Assembly: GCA_030272585.1 (NCBI GenBank)
Contig: BSYQ01000010.1
Coordinates: 3,968,001-4,032,000 of the forward strand
Length of the DNA: 64,000 bases
Source: Bryopsis sp. KO-2023
Lineage: Eukaryota; Chlorophyta; Ulvophyceae; Bryopsidales; Bryopsidaceae
Reading direction: 5' to 3'
A model generated the notes under the pieces. The model saw nothing but the letters and a program-made list of their open reading frames with translations. It ran no database searches and was not told where the DNA came from. The stretch's first letter is position 1. Every line of letters starts with the position of its first letter. Positions 1 to 9,899 of the stretch are shown piece by piece. The translations under genes were made by a program, and so were the position numbers.

Positions 1-226
1 GTGAGTCAGGGTAGTGGGAGTGTTACGGGTGGTTAGTCACCCTCGGGAAAGTCGAACTGGGAGTTAAAGGATGGGACGCTTGATGTAACCTTGCTTTTCA
101 GTGATCTGTTGGTGTGACCCCGAGTCTGTGACCCGTGCGATTTTGTGTGACCGTTCCGCCGCCGCCTCACTCTTTCCCGAGATAGGAGACGTCGCTCGCG
201 GACGTCAGTCCTCTCGAGCGATAACA
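1..226 (+). repeat. 5' LTR, 3' portion (element 1)
   Basis: Identical by eye to 7741-7966, including the terminal CGATAACA. About 287 bp of the LTR lie outside the window. Confidence 0.95.
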
Positions 227-695
227 TTTTTGGTTTCGGAGCCCGAAGGAACCGACTGGACTGGAGCTCTCCGCTGGTTTGACCAGCAGGTTTGTTCGAG
301 GCGCTTAACGCCAGTCGTAAGGTCGTGGGAAAACGGAAAAAGGCAAACGCAGTGAACGGGAAAAAAGGAAAACGTGTGGTAGCAACGTTGGAAAAGAATC
401 ACACCCATAAAAAGAGAGAAAAGAGGGTGCCAACGTTCAGTCGTGTGACAGGACGTTTGGGAAAAAGGTTACCCTGTAACCTGCGTCGCTGTCAGCGAAC
501 TGTAGTACTCAGGTTCGAAGGGTTAGAGTCGGACGTGAAGGGGTATAGTAGTATTACGTATAGTAACTCTCACGGCAAGGGCACGTGGGTTATCCGTTCA
601 CAGTTCGGCAAGGACAGGTCGTGGCGCGAAAGTCAACGGTCTACAGTTGACAGTAACCGTTGCCTGGAAAGTCAACTGAAAGTCAAGCGACCAGA
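227..695 (+). other. Leader of element 1
   Basis: Untranslated leader between LTR and gag. It is CpG-rich, in strong contrast to the gag-pol body that follows. An open frame at 292-741 overlaps the start of gag but has no recognisable domain and I do not call it a gene. Confidence 0.6.
231..242 (+). other. Primer binding site TGGTTTCGGAGC (element 1)
   Basis: Lies 4 nt downstream of the 5' LTR end. The same 12-mer sits next to the 5' LTR of elements D, H and E, so it is the shared minus-strand primer site. It would pair with a tRNA 3' end GCTCCGAAACCA. Confidence 0.8.
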
Positions 696-2942
696 ATGGC
701 TCTGGTTCCGGTCGTTACAGAAAGCGACATGGTCGCGATAAGCGACGAAGTCATGGAAGGGTCAGAAGTGCAACCAATGGTGCACCAGCAAATTCAGAAT
801 ATACAGATCAATGGTTCTGATCACACTGAAATGCAAAGACAGATTGAGGTCTGGGGTGGAACAGTAACCAACCACCTCCAGCAATCATTGACCTCCATGC
901 AGAATCAGGTTCAACAAGTCCAGGTTGAACTGTATACACACAGAGAGCAAACAGAGCTACAACAGTCAACTCTAAAGGAAGAGTTGCAGTCAGCCTTAGT
1001 GCACAGTCTGGAAGAACAGAGTCGAAAACTACAGCAGACTCAGGAGCTACATGCAAAGGACTTTTATCAAAGCCTCACTGCAAATACAAACACTCAACTG
1101 AAGGATCTGGGTGAACAGTTGAGAAGCACAGGAAAAGAACATGCTGTAGGCATGGCTCAGTGGAAAAATAAGAACCAAACAGAGCTGGAACTATTCCAGA
1201 AGAAGCAGTTAGCTCTACAGGAGCAACTGATGTTGGTTCAAAAGAAACAGCAGGAAGATATTAATGCCCAATTATATGAAGTGTCTCAGCACATGCAAAG
1301 AATGCAAAAACAGCTGATGGAAGAGAGGGAGAGTATGACAAACACAATGACTAGCATACTGCAAGGAGAATTGGACTCCTATCCTGCAGTCATTCAGAAA
1401 ATGGTAGCTACAGCAGTGGATGAAACCACCACAGCTATTGAAGACAAGTATAACAATGCTGAAGGACAGAAAGCAGATCTAGAAGAGACTAGATGGGCTT
1501 TAACTGATCCAGACTATCAGAAAGCAGTTGATGGCTGGATGAAGGATGGAATTCTGAGAGCACCTATTCCTCCACAAGTGATGCAAGTGCATATGATGCA
1601 AGCAACACAAACAGTACAGAATACAGAGGAAGGAGAAACTGAGGGACAAACTCAGGATATCCCAACATCTGGTCAGCCACCAGTACAGCAAGTTATACCT
1701 GCCACAAGTACTGGAGCAGTCCCTCCAGGACCCTCTTCTTTAGGTCTAATAGACCTCACTTCAGGACAACAACTGTCCATGGGATTACCACCCCCTATAC
1801 TGCAACCACCAGCAGTAACTATAGCACCTCCAGCTACCTTTACTGTAGGCACTACCCCAGCACCATCAGGAATGGGAATTAGACCACCAAATCCCTTTGA
1901 ACAGTTAACAAGTCAAAGAGCATCCAGTGGTGGTGCACCTGGAGGAAATCCAGGGGATCCAAATGGATCAAATGGACCAAATGGCCCAGACAGACCAGGC
2001 ATGCCTAGAGCATCTGGTTCTGGACATCCAGGGCCAGGGAATGGTGGTGATGGTGGTGGAGGTGATGGAGGAGGTCCCCCAGGAGGAGGACCACCTGATA
2101 GAGATCCTAGTGGCACATCAGGAGGTTCAGGACAAGGTCCTGATAGACCTTACAGCAAACAGATTAAGCTCACTCCCCCAGAGAAATTCACAGGAGATGA
2201 AAGGATGTCTGCAACAGAATGGATACTAGGAATGAAGAGATGGTTGCAGAATCAACACATCTTAGAGAGAGACTGGTTATCCTGTTTTCAGTCACATCTC
2301 CAGGGAGATGCACTTAGCTGGTTAAACCTGATGGATATACAGATCATGAATCAGGAAAAAGCAGAGTATGCTAGCTGGCAAGAGTTCACTCAAGAACTAA
2401 GGAATGTTTTTGAGCCAGTCTCCCTAATAGAGACTGCCAGAAAACAGTTAAGAACTCTAAGACAGACTGGAACTGCCTTGGGCTACATCGGACTCTTCAG
2501 AAAGCTGATGTTTAGACTCCCTAATCTACCTCAAGAAGAAAGGTATGCTGCCTTTGTGGATGGGCTAGCAGATAGGAATATGCAAGCACAGGTTATGACC
2601 TTGTGTGATGGAGATCTGGATAAGGCCATCCTCACAGTCCAAAGACTCTCTGCAACTATAGGCAGTAGAGGTGGCACTACTAGTAGCTTTAGAGGCAGAG
2701 GTAGAGGGAGGGGAAGATTTGGACAGAGAAATACACAGATGTCAGCAGTGATAGCTGCTGCAACATCACAACTGCCCCCTGCAGCAAATTCAGTTAAGGC
2801 TGTGCAGCAGAGAGGTCAGATGGGATCTAGGCCCTCAAGGGGAGGATCCTTCAAGTGTTTTCTATGTGGAAGCACAGAGCATGGGGTGAGACAGTGTCCC
2901 AAACTGTCCCAAGCTCAGAAAGCCCTGAAGAAGGGAAACTAA
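696..2942 (+). CDS. Gag polyprotein, element 1
   Basis: Structural protein of the retrotransposon particle. I start at the first in-frame ATG (696); the frame is open from 660. In order: a Gln-rich coiled-coil region (about residues 30-260), a Pro/Gly-rich linker (about 290-485), a retrotransposon capsid domain (about 490-650, with WILGMKRWL and GDALSWL), an RGRGRGR basic patch, and a CX2CX4HX4C zinc knuckle (CFLCGSTEHGVRQC) near the C-terminus. The stop TAA directly follows a GGGAAAC heptamer, so pol is presumably made by -1 frameshifting. The coding region has almost no CpG, unlike the flanking LTR and leader. Confidence 0.9.
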   Translation: MALVPVVTESDMVAISDEVMEGSEVQPMVHQQIQNIQINGSDHTEMQRQIEVWGGTVTNHLQQSLTSMQNQVQQVQVELYTHREQTELQQSTLKEELQSALVHSLEEQSRKLQQTQELHAKDFYQSLTANTNTQLKDLGEQLRSTGKEHAVGMAQWKNKNQTELELFQKKQLALQEQLMLVQKKQQEDINAQLYEVSQHMQRMQKQLMEERESMTNTMTSILQGELDSYPAVIQKMVATAVDETTTAIEDKYNNAEGQKADLEETRWALTDPDYQKAVDGWMKDGILRAPIPPQVMQVHMMQATQTVQNTEEGETEGQTQDIPTSGQPPVQQVIPATSTGAVPPGPSSLGLIDLTSGQQLSMGLPPPILQPPAVTIAPPATFTVGTTPAPSGMGIRPPNPFEQLTSQRASSGGAPGGNPGDPNGSNGPNGPDRPGMPRASGSGHPGPGNGGDGGGGDGGGPPGGGPPDRDPSGTSGGSGQGPDRPYSKQIKLTPPEKFTGDERMSATEWILGMKRWLQNQHILERDWLSCFQSHLQGDALSWLNLMDIQIMNQEKAEYASWQEFTQELRNVFEPVSLIETARKQLRTLRQTGTALGYIGLFRKLMFRLPNLPQEERYAAFVDGLADRNMQAQVMTLCDGDLDKAILTVQRLSATIGSRGGTTSSFRGRGRGRGRFGQRNTQMSAVIAAATSQLPPAANSVKAVQQRGQMGSRPSRGGSFKCFLCGSTEHGVRQCPKLSQAQKALKKGN
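2933..2939 (+). promoter_or_regulatory. -1 ribosomal frameshift heptamer G GGA AAC
   Basis: The heptamer is in the gag frame as AAG GGA AAC TAA. Slipping back one base after AAC continues as CTA AAA GAG, which is exactly the pol frame. It matches the X XXY YYZ rule and sits one codon before the gag stop. Confidence 0.8.
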
Positions 2943-4621
2943 AAGAGGAGGCTAGTGTTGGGTCAGCTAAGCCTCCAGGGAATATTGAAATTAAAGAACC
3001 CACTACAAAAACACCAGCCTCACTAAATGATGGTGTTCAAGAGACACCTGTGGTTGCAGCCCCTATTGCAACAGAACAGGAAGCAGACACACTGGATGGG
3101 GTCACTCCAGGAGTGTTAATTCAAAAGAAAAAGCAGTCTCAAAAGAGAGTGGATAAACAAACAGAGGCCACTGTGAGTTTACCCACTAGAGTGGAAGGAA
3201 ATGTTGAGGGAAAGGAACCAGTTCAGACTGCAGTAGCTCAGGCTACAGCAGCATATAGAGGATATGAACTGGCAGGATTTATTGGTGCAAAGAAAGCTAC
3301 AGCATACATTGATACAGGATCCACTGCTAATTATATTAGCATGGATGCAGTCAAGGAACTGGGACTGCAATACAAACCACAAGAAACTCCTGTTAAGTTT
3401 CTAGATGGTACAGAAAGGAAATCAGTGGGGAGATGTTTTGGCATCCCTTTTGTCTGTGGAAAGATCCAGCTCTCATTTGATGCTGATGTCTTTCCAGACA
3501 GTAATCACCCAATTCTGTTGGGATTGCCCTGGCTCATACACTACAATCCCAAAGTGGATTTTAAGTCAGGAATAATCACAGTCAACAAGGGCAAAAAGAG
3601 TGTAAAATTACCACTCTCAGTGATGCCTGAATATCAGCTCAAACCCACTGGAGCTACAGAACTTTCCTTTTGTTCTAGTGGCAGAATCAAAAGACAGATA
3701 GAAAAAGGGGAAATCAAACACATCATCATGGTGGTGATTAGGCCAGAGGATGAATCAAAGACTGGAGTAGAAACAATCCCAGAACAAAGGGAAGGGGATG
3801 ATCTACAGAAAATCCTGCAGGAGGATATGGATCCCAGGATTAAGGAAGTACTGACTCAGTACAGAAAAGTATTTGCAAAAGATTTGCCTAAAGGTGTACC
3901 TCCTACCAGACTGGGTCATGAATTCAGGATTGATTTGGAGGAGGGTACAGAACCCATGTATAGACCCCTATACAAACTGTCTCCTCTTGAGTTAGATGAG
4001 GTTAAAAGACAGTTAGATTACCTGTTGGAGATGGATTTCATAGAACCATCACAGTCACCATTTGGGGCACCCATCCTGTTTGTCCCTAAGAAAGATGGAG
4101 GGCTCAGGATGTGCCTGGATTACAGATGGCTCAATAAGAAAACCATCAAAAATAGGTATCCTCTGCCCTTACCAGAGGAGATGATTGACAGGGTACATGG
4201 GGCTAAATATTTCACAAAGATTGACTTGAGATCAGGCTACTGGCAGATGCCTCTAAGGGAAGAGGACAGGCCTAAGACTGCCTTCAGAAGCAGATTTGGA
4301 CACTATCAGTTCAAAGTGCTTTCATTTGGACTTACTAATGCTCCAGCACAATACATGAACATGGTTAATGACATCTTCAAGGATATGCTGGATATCTTTG
4401 TGCTGATCTTCATTGATGATCTCTTAATCTATTCTAAGAGCATCTCTGAGCATGTAGAGCATTTAGCAGCAGTCTTAGCCAGGCTACAGAAGTATAGTCT
4501 GTTTGCCAAGGCCACCAAAAGTGAAATCTGTGTGAAGGAAACAGATTTCTGTGGATTTTGGTTAAGTGAAAAGGGGATCTCAGCAATGGATGTGAAAGTT
4601 AAGGCAATCAGGGATTGGAAG
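2939..4621 (+). CDS. Pol polyprotein, N-terminal part: protease and reverse transcriptase (element 1)
   Basis: The frame is open from 2855, overlapping gag by 88 nt. It encodes an aspartic protease with IDTGSTANYI (DTG present), then a Ty3-type RT with PILFVPKKDGGLRMCLDYR, SGYWQMPL and the catalytic FIDD in LIFIDDLLIYS. After DWK (4619-4621) the frame runs into the MITE and stops at 4628-4630. The continuation starts at 5095 (PLKTVTDVRSFLG), exactly after the duplicated 8-bp target. Pol is thus broken only by that insertion. Confidence 0.92.
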
Positions 4622-5086
4622 CAGAGATAGGACTTGGGCCGATTTTTTGGTCCGGCTCCGGTCCGGTCCGGTTACGGTCGGGTTACGGTCACCGTACTAC
4701 GGCCGTAATTCCGTACCGTAACCGGAGTAATATGCTGTTTTTACGGTACGGAACAGGTACGGTATAGCTACGGCAGGCCCTAAATCATCGTGAAGTAGTG
4801 TGGTTCAGTGCTAAAGCGTTAGGCTGCAGTCAGTAGGGTCGCAGGTTCGAATCCCCCTGGGTTCCTTTGGAATCGCGGGACCCTGCGGGGGTCACTTTCT
4901 ACGGTTTACGGTTGTTACGGCCGTTACGGTCGTTACGGTCCGGTACGGAGCGGTACGGAGTGGTACGGTGCTACGGTTACGGCCGTAAAAGTACGATTTT
5001 CTGACGAAAATTGTACTCCGGTTACGGTCCGGTTACGGTGGTTACGGTCCGGTTACGGTGACCGTAACCGTAAAGTCCTATCTCTG
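4622..5086 (+). mobile_element. hAT-type MITE J1 (465 bp) in pol of element 1
   Basis: Ends are CAGAGATAGGACTT and its inverted form AAGTCCTATCTCTG. The target duplication is ATTGGAAG (4614-4621 and 5087-5094). An 8-bp TSD and CAGAG ends are typical of hAT. The interior is filled with TTACGG/CCGTAA repeats in both orientations and holds one tRNA-like cassette. A second copy of the same length in inverse orientation is at 43116-43580. It has no coding capacity, so it depends on a transposase encoded elsewhere. Confidence 0.92.
4790..4866 (+). other. tRNA-like cassette in MITE J1
   Basis: An A-box-like stretch (GGTTCAGTGCTAAAGCG) is followed about 30 nt later by a perfect B-box (GGTTCGAATCC). 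I cannot form a clean acceptor stem, so I regard it as a tRNA-derived Pol III promoter module, not a working tRNA. It is followed by a short hairpin, GGGACCCTGCGGGGGTCAC. Confidence 0.6.
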
Positions 5087-5094
5087 ATTGGAAG

Positions 5095-7197
5095 CCCTTA
5101 AAGACAGTTACAGATGTCAGGAGTTTTCTGGGGATGGTATCCTTCTATAGAAGATTCATCCCAGACTTTGCAAAGATAGCAGGCCCTCTGCATGACTTAA
5201 CTAAGAAGGATGTCATGTGGGAGTGGGGATCTGCTCAGGAACAGGCTTTTCAAACACTCAAAACTGCATTGATGGGGAAACCAGTGCTGATCCATCCTAA
5301 TCCAGTGAAAGATTACACTGTGATTAGTGATGCATCTGGGGAAGCAACTGGAGGAGTCCTTTGTCAGGATCATGGCTCTGGATTACAGCCTATAGCCTTC
5401 TGCAGTAGGAGATTATCAAAGTCAGAACAGAACTACTCAGTATATGAAAGGGAACTCCTGGGAATAGCCTACTGCTTGATGCAGTGGAGGCACTATTTAG
5501 AGGGCTGCCCAGGAGAAGTCACAGTCTTTACAGACCACCAGCCACTAACAAACTTCATGAATCAAAAAATGATGTCAAGGCCTCAGGCCAGGTGGCTGAG
5601 AGCAGGACATTTCCTCAGCATCAAACCAAAGATTCAGTACATCCAGGGGAAACTGAATCTGGTTGCTGATGCACTATCAAGGAGTCTTCCAGCAGAGCAG
5701 GAACTCAAAGTAGTGAGTTCCTTACAACCCAGCACAGAAGAAATCACACTGTGGGAGCAAGCAACACTGGCAGATGTTGAAATCAAAGACATCTACAATC
5801 AAATACTGGATGGGGAAAGAATTCCAGGATATGGAATCAATGAATCAGGGTTATTGATTTATCAAACTCAGGATGGACTTATGAAATTATGGGTTCCTCA
5901 GGAACTGAGAATGAAAGTCCTTACTGACGGACATGATAATCAGATTTCAGGACATCTAGGGATAGAGAGAACTCTGGAGCTGATGTCCAGGAAATACTAC
6001 TGGAATGATATGAAAAAGGATGTCCAGGAATATGTTAGGACATGTGAGGTTTGCCAGCAAATGAAGCCTGAGTTGAGAGCTCAGAAGGGCTTGCTGCAAC
6101 CTATTCCAGTAGCTGATAAGAAATGGGATCAGATCACTACTGATCTAGTGACTGATTTACCCCCTGTGGATGGGTTTGATTCAATTGCAGTGTTTGTTGA
6201 TAGATTGACTAAGATGGTAAAGTTTATACCCTGCAGCAAAACAATAGATGCACCAGGATATGCAAGGATATTCTTTGCTCACATCTTCAGGAATCATGGG
6301 ATTCCCAGTGTGATAATCAGTGATAGGGACACTAGATTTGCTAGTAAATTTTGGCAGGAATTAATGAGATGTGTGGGGACTAAAGTAAGGATGTCCACAG
6401 CCTTCCATCCTCAAACAGATGGACAAAGTGAAGTCAGCATCAGAACATTAGAGAATTTCCTAAGACCCTATGTGGAAGAGCATCCAGAGACATGGATGCA
6501 GGGATTAGGGATGGCTGAATTTGCAGCCAACAATGCTGTACACACATCTACAGGATACAGCCCCTTCTACTTAATGTATGGGGTACATCCTCAGCTGCCA
6601 GGAGATTTACTTGCTGGAAAAGCTCAAGCTGAAGCAGAGTCAGTACAAGAGATGATATCTCATATGCAGGAAGTCATCAATGATGCCAAGGATAGATATA
6701 AAACAGCCCAAGAGAAGATGAGGCAGCAAGCAAATAAAAGGAGAAGGGATGTACAGTTTCAAGTGGGAGAAAAGGTGTTGCTCTCCACAAAGACATTGAA
6801 TTTATCAGTCTTGAAACATATTCCAGTGAAAATCAGAAGAAGATATATTGGACCTTTTGTTATTGCTGCTGCAGTGGGATCTGTGGCATATAGATTGGTG
6901 TTACCAGATGGATGGAAATTACATCCTGTATTTCATGTATCAAAGTTGAGAAAACTTCAGGAAAGCTCTAAGTTTCCTAGGGAGGTAATGGCACCTCCAG
7001 CAGAATTAGATTCTGAAGGAGAAGAGGAATTTGAAGTTGAGGCTGTAGTAAGACATAAGTTTTCAGGAAGAAAAAGGAGATTTTTAGTAGTCTGGAAGGG
7101 GTATCCACTTAGTGAAGCAACCTGGGAACCCCAAGACAATTTATTGAATGCATCAGAGATCCTGGCTGATTATAAGAGGAGAGCTGGGATCAGGTAG
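5095..7197 (+). CDS. Pol polyprotein, C-terminal part: RNase H, integrase, chromodomain (element 1)
   Basis: Continues pol after MITE J1. It begins with the RT connection (VRSFLGMVSFYRRF) and an RNase H with VISDASGEATGGV and VFTDHQPL. The integrase has an HHCC finger (HDNQISGHLG, then CEVCQQ) and a DDE core (TTDLVTDLP, SDRDTRFAS, PQTDGQSE). A C-terminal chromodomain (FEVEAVVRHK, VVWKGYPLSEATWEPQ) places it among chromoviruses, whose chromodomain can steer integration to marked chromatin. No internal stops are seen. Confidence 0.93.
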   Translation, partial: PLKTVTDVRSFLGMVSFYRRFIPDFAKIAGPLHDLTKKDVMWEWGSAQEQAFQTLKTALMGKPVLIHPNPVKDYTVISDASGEATGGVLCQDHGSGLQPIAFCSRRLSKSEQNYSVYERELLGIAYCLMQWRHYLEGCPGEVTVFTDHQPLTNFMNQKMMSRPQARWLRAGHFLSIKPKIQYIQGKLNLVADALSRSLPAEQELKVVSSLQPSTEEITLWEQATLADVEIKDIYNQILDGERIPGYGINESGLLIYQTQDGLMKLWVPQELRMKVLTDGHDNQISGHLGIERTLELMSRKYYWNDMKKDVQEYVRTCEVCQQMKPELRAQKGLLQPIPVADKKWDQITTDLVTDLPPVDGFDSIAVFVDRLTKMVKFIPCSKTIDAPGYARIFFAHIFRNHGIPSVIISDRDTRFASKFWQELMRCVGTKVRMSTAFHPQTDGQSEVSIRTLENFLRPYVEEHPETWMQGLGMAEFAANNAVHTSTGYSPFYLMYGVHPQLPGDLLAGKAQAEAESVQEMISHMQEVINDAKDRYKTAQEKMRQQANKRRRDVQFQVGEKVLLSTKTLNLSVLKHIPVKIRRRYIGPFVIAAAVGSVAYRLVLPDGWKLHPVFHVSKLRKLQESSKFPREVMAPPAELDSEGEEEFEVEAVVRHKFSGRKRRFLVVWKGYPLSEATWEPQDNLLNASEILADYKRRAGIR

Positions 7198-7453
7198 AAG
7201 TTAGATGCACTTTTGATTCTGTGGCTGAAGGATCAGGAATCCCAGAGACTAGGGGATGGGTTGCATAAGGGCGGTGAAGTGTTTTTTGAACTTCTGTGGG
7301 TTAAGGATTTTATGGGGATCTAATTATCCTTTCAGAAGTGCAGGGAGCTTGGGATTTGCATCACCCTAGTTCAGAGTTACTTTTACAGAATCAGAAGGAT
7401 GCATTTGATGGATACTTGGTGAGGGCACCAACTGCCCCCAGGGGGGAGGCAAT

Positions 7454-7966
7454 TGATACCAGCTGCTGACGTCCAGGGACGTCAGACGTCAAAAGCGTCA
7501 TGCATCTGACGTCTGTGAAGCGTCAGATGCATCCCCGGTGAATGACAGCATCCTCCCAAGGAGGTACTACTGAACTACAGCGAGGAAACCACCGCAAGAG
7601 CACAGAGTCAAGACAGTGGTTCGATCAGCCAGATTAGGACTTGCGAGACTGAGGTCTTGTGTTCGAGTCTGAGTGGGAACGTGCTTTGGACTGGGCCTGT
7701 GTGTGAGTGTGTGAGTGAGTCAGGAGTAGAACTGGCGGCTGTGAGTCAGGGTAGTGGGAGTGTTACGGGTGGTTAGTCACCCTCGGGAAAGTCGAACTGG
7801 GAGTTAAAGGATGGGACGCTTGATGTAACCTTGCTTTTCAGTGATCTGTTGGTGTGACCCCGAGTCTGTGACCCGTGCGATTTTGTGTGACCGTTCCGCC
7901 GCCGCCTCACTCTTTCCCGAGATAGGAGACGTCGCTCGCGGACGTCAGTCCTCTCGAGCGATAACA
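7454..7966 (+). repeat. 3' LTR of element 1 (513 bp)
   Basis: Starts TGATACC and ends GATAACA. The U3 start contains several TGACGTC-like motifs and a perfect 12-bp inverted repeat, ATGCATCTGACG (7500-7511) with CGTCAGATGCAT (7521-7532), plausible bZIP-type enhancer sites. The 256 bp before it (7198-7453) are untranslated and end in the polypurine tract. Confidence 0.92.
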
Positions 7967-9899
7967 CCGTATTGATATGCACTTCCTTGAGTGGATTGTT
8001 GTCGACCTCTGTTGACGTTCGCAAAGCTTGCAACACTTGATCCTCTGCCTTAACTTCCCATGCTCGAAATGCACTCTCAGTGGCACTGGTCATCTCCTCT
8101 GATTCACTCTCCTCCTCCGATTCATCAGTATCCCATTCCAAGCCATCAGATCCATCCACTTCCTCCACATACATATGCAACTGATGTTTGCCTTGTTGTA
8201 CTGTCACCCCTGGATTCCCATGCAGTTGATAAGTTTGTCGTTTGAAATCGGCTGAGGCCTTCACTGCCTTGAGATAGTCTTGTCCCAACAGTAAATCGTA
8301 TGACTGTCGCGCCTGAACAACTCCAATGGATAGAGTGGCTGTCGCAGTGCTGACGCCCACATCGAGCGGATCCGTAACACCCATCAATGGTTCCGAAGCA
8401 CCATTCGCCAACATGATCGTAAACGGAGCAGGATTTAGTTTCTGCAGTAGGTTGAGTTTCCGCGCTTGCTCCACATCTAATAAAGTCCTAGACGCTCCTG
8501 GATCCAGTATGACATTGCGAATAGTCCGACCTGCGACCACTCCATACACCACCGCCGCCTGTCGCGCGACCTCCTGTGCAAGGTGCATGGCATCGGCGCT
8601 TGCAGTCGGTTGAGCTTCAGTCGAATTAGGGGGAGGTGGTGGAGGTGGCACGAATCCCGTCGCTCGCTTCGGCGGGGGCATCAAAAACTTTCTCGCCCCA
8701 AGCTGACACTGCATATTCACTTGTTTTTTTGACCGATCCTTAAACAGTCGCAGAGGTACTTTCACGTCACCCCAAAAAGCCTCCCATTCCAGATCCAAGG
8801 TTGTTTTGATCCTCGGCTTCCTTGCGTGGCCTTCACCACTCCTTTGACGCTTCCCGACACGTGCTGATTCGATCACCGGACATGGTGACGAGAAATCAAT
8901 TTTATCCTCGGCAGGTGCCACCCGTGCCAATCGTGCTTGATCCGGCTTTTTTCCAGTGCGTTGAGGGCACCGATCAGCCCAATGATCTGGGGACTGACAA
9001 ATAAAACATCGTCCAGCCGCTTTGGATTGATCAAGCTGACCTCCAAGTGGAACTTGATTGCTGCCTGTCGCAATTGGTGGTCGCTGACTGTTTTGCCAAT
9101 GGACTGTGGGTCGCTCTTTTCGTGTTTGAGTTTCTTGTTGCGTCGCCATGCGTGTCACCACTTCCGTCAGCTTTCCGACTTGCGCTGCCAATGACGCAAT
9201 ATCCTGATTGACGGCTCCTGGTGCTGGTAGCGCCAGAAATGGAGTCGACTGAGATGTTGGTGTCGGTGGTTCTTCCACACTTGACGCTTGGACTGGTCGA
9301 GGTAAAAGTGCTGGTGCAGGAGCGAGAGGTGAATCGATCCTTATTCTTTGTTTATATGTGATTATTTCAGCCGCCTGGGTAGCAAACTGTTTTGCCCTTT
9401 TGATTGTGGTAGGCATTTTGTTCATCACTTTCTCCTGTACATCCGATGCGAGTCCTCGCAAAAACGCCTTAATTTGTTCCTGCTCTGACACTGCGCCGCC
9501 AGCTTTGTTGGTGACGCGCTCGAATCTGAGAGTGTATGCGGCGACGGTATCACCGGCTGTCATTCGCACTTTGCGTAAATCATCCGCGAAATCTTGGACT
9601 AATCCCAGCAGCACAGCGCCTTCCTTTGCGAAATTCGTCCTGATTGCACTCCAATCATATTGTGTCCGGCCGCGTTCATCCACTATAATCGTTAAGGTAA
9701 CCAATCGCTCACACCAGTGGCGATATTCCTTTATGCAGAAGAATGGTAATCGCTTGGCCGCCATTTCGTCACTCCAAGCCTGTGTTTTTCCCAGCCAACC
9801 TTCGAACGAGTCCAAGAAGTCGTCAGGGTCCCGACACTGAGCGTTGAATTCGGGAACCGCCAGGCCAGTGAGGCATTGCGCCAGCATGTGAACGTCCAT
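7967..9899 (-). CDS. Gag-protease of an older Ty3/gypsy-like element, truncated by element 1
   Basis: The ATG is at 9899. It encodes a retrotransposon gag capsid domain (about residues 20-190, with SFEGWLGKTQAW and VAAYTLRFERV), a zinc knuckle CX2CX4HX4C (CFICQSPDHWADRC, about 300) and a retropepsin-like domain (about 445-560). Its active-site motif reads LDPGASRTLL, so the usual Thr/Ser after Asp is Pro. An acidic tail (DTDESEEESESEE) follows. The frame then runs into the LTR of element 1, whose insertion cut off any pol; the rest should lie left of the window. It could also be a domesticated gag-PR gene, since no LTR of its own is visible. Confidence 0.75.

Larger units (their letters stand above)
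1..7966 (+). mobile_element. Ty3/gypsy chromovirus 'element 1' (5' end outside window)
   Basis: LTR retrotransposon with gag, protease, RT, RNase H, integrase and chromodomain in that order. Positions 1-226 repeat 7741-7966 without visible difference, so the window opens inside the 5' LTR. The 3' LTR starts with TG at 7454, right after a purine-rich tract ending in GGGGGGAGGCAA. Gag and pol lie in different frames. Pol is interrupted by a 465-bp hAT-type MITE at 4622-5086. The element sits inside the gag-protease gene of another element on the minus strand. The left target duplication is not visible, so the 5-bp TSD (right side CCGTA) cannot be confirmed. Confidence 0.95.

Noticed and set aside
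7773-7966. C-terminal extension of the minus-strand gag-protease
   Set aside because: This part of the open frame is the LTR of element 1 read through by chance after insertion.
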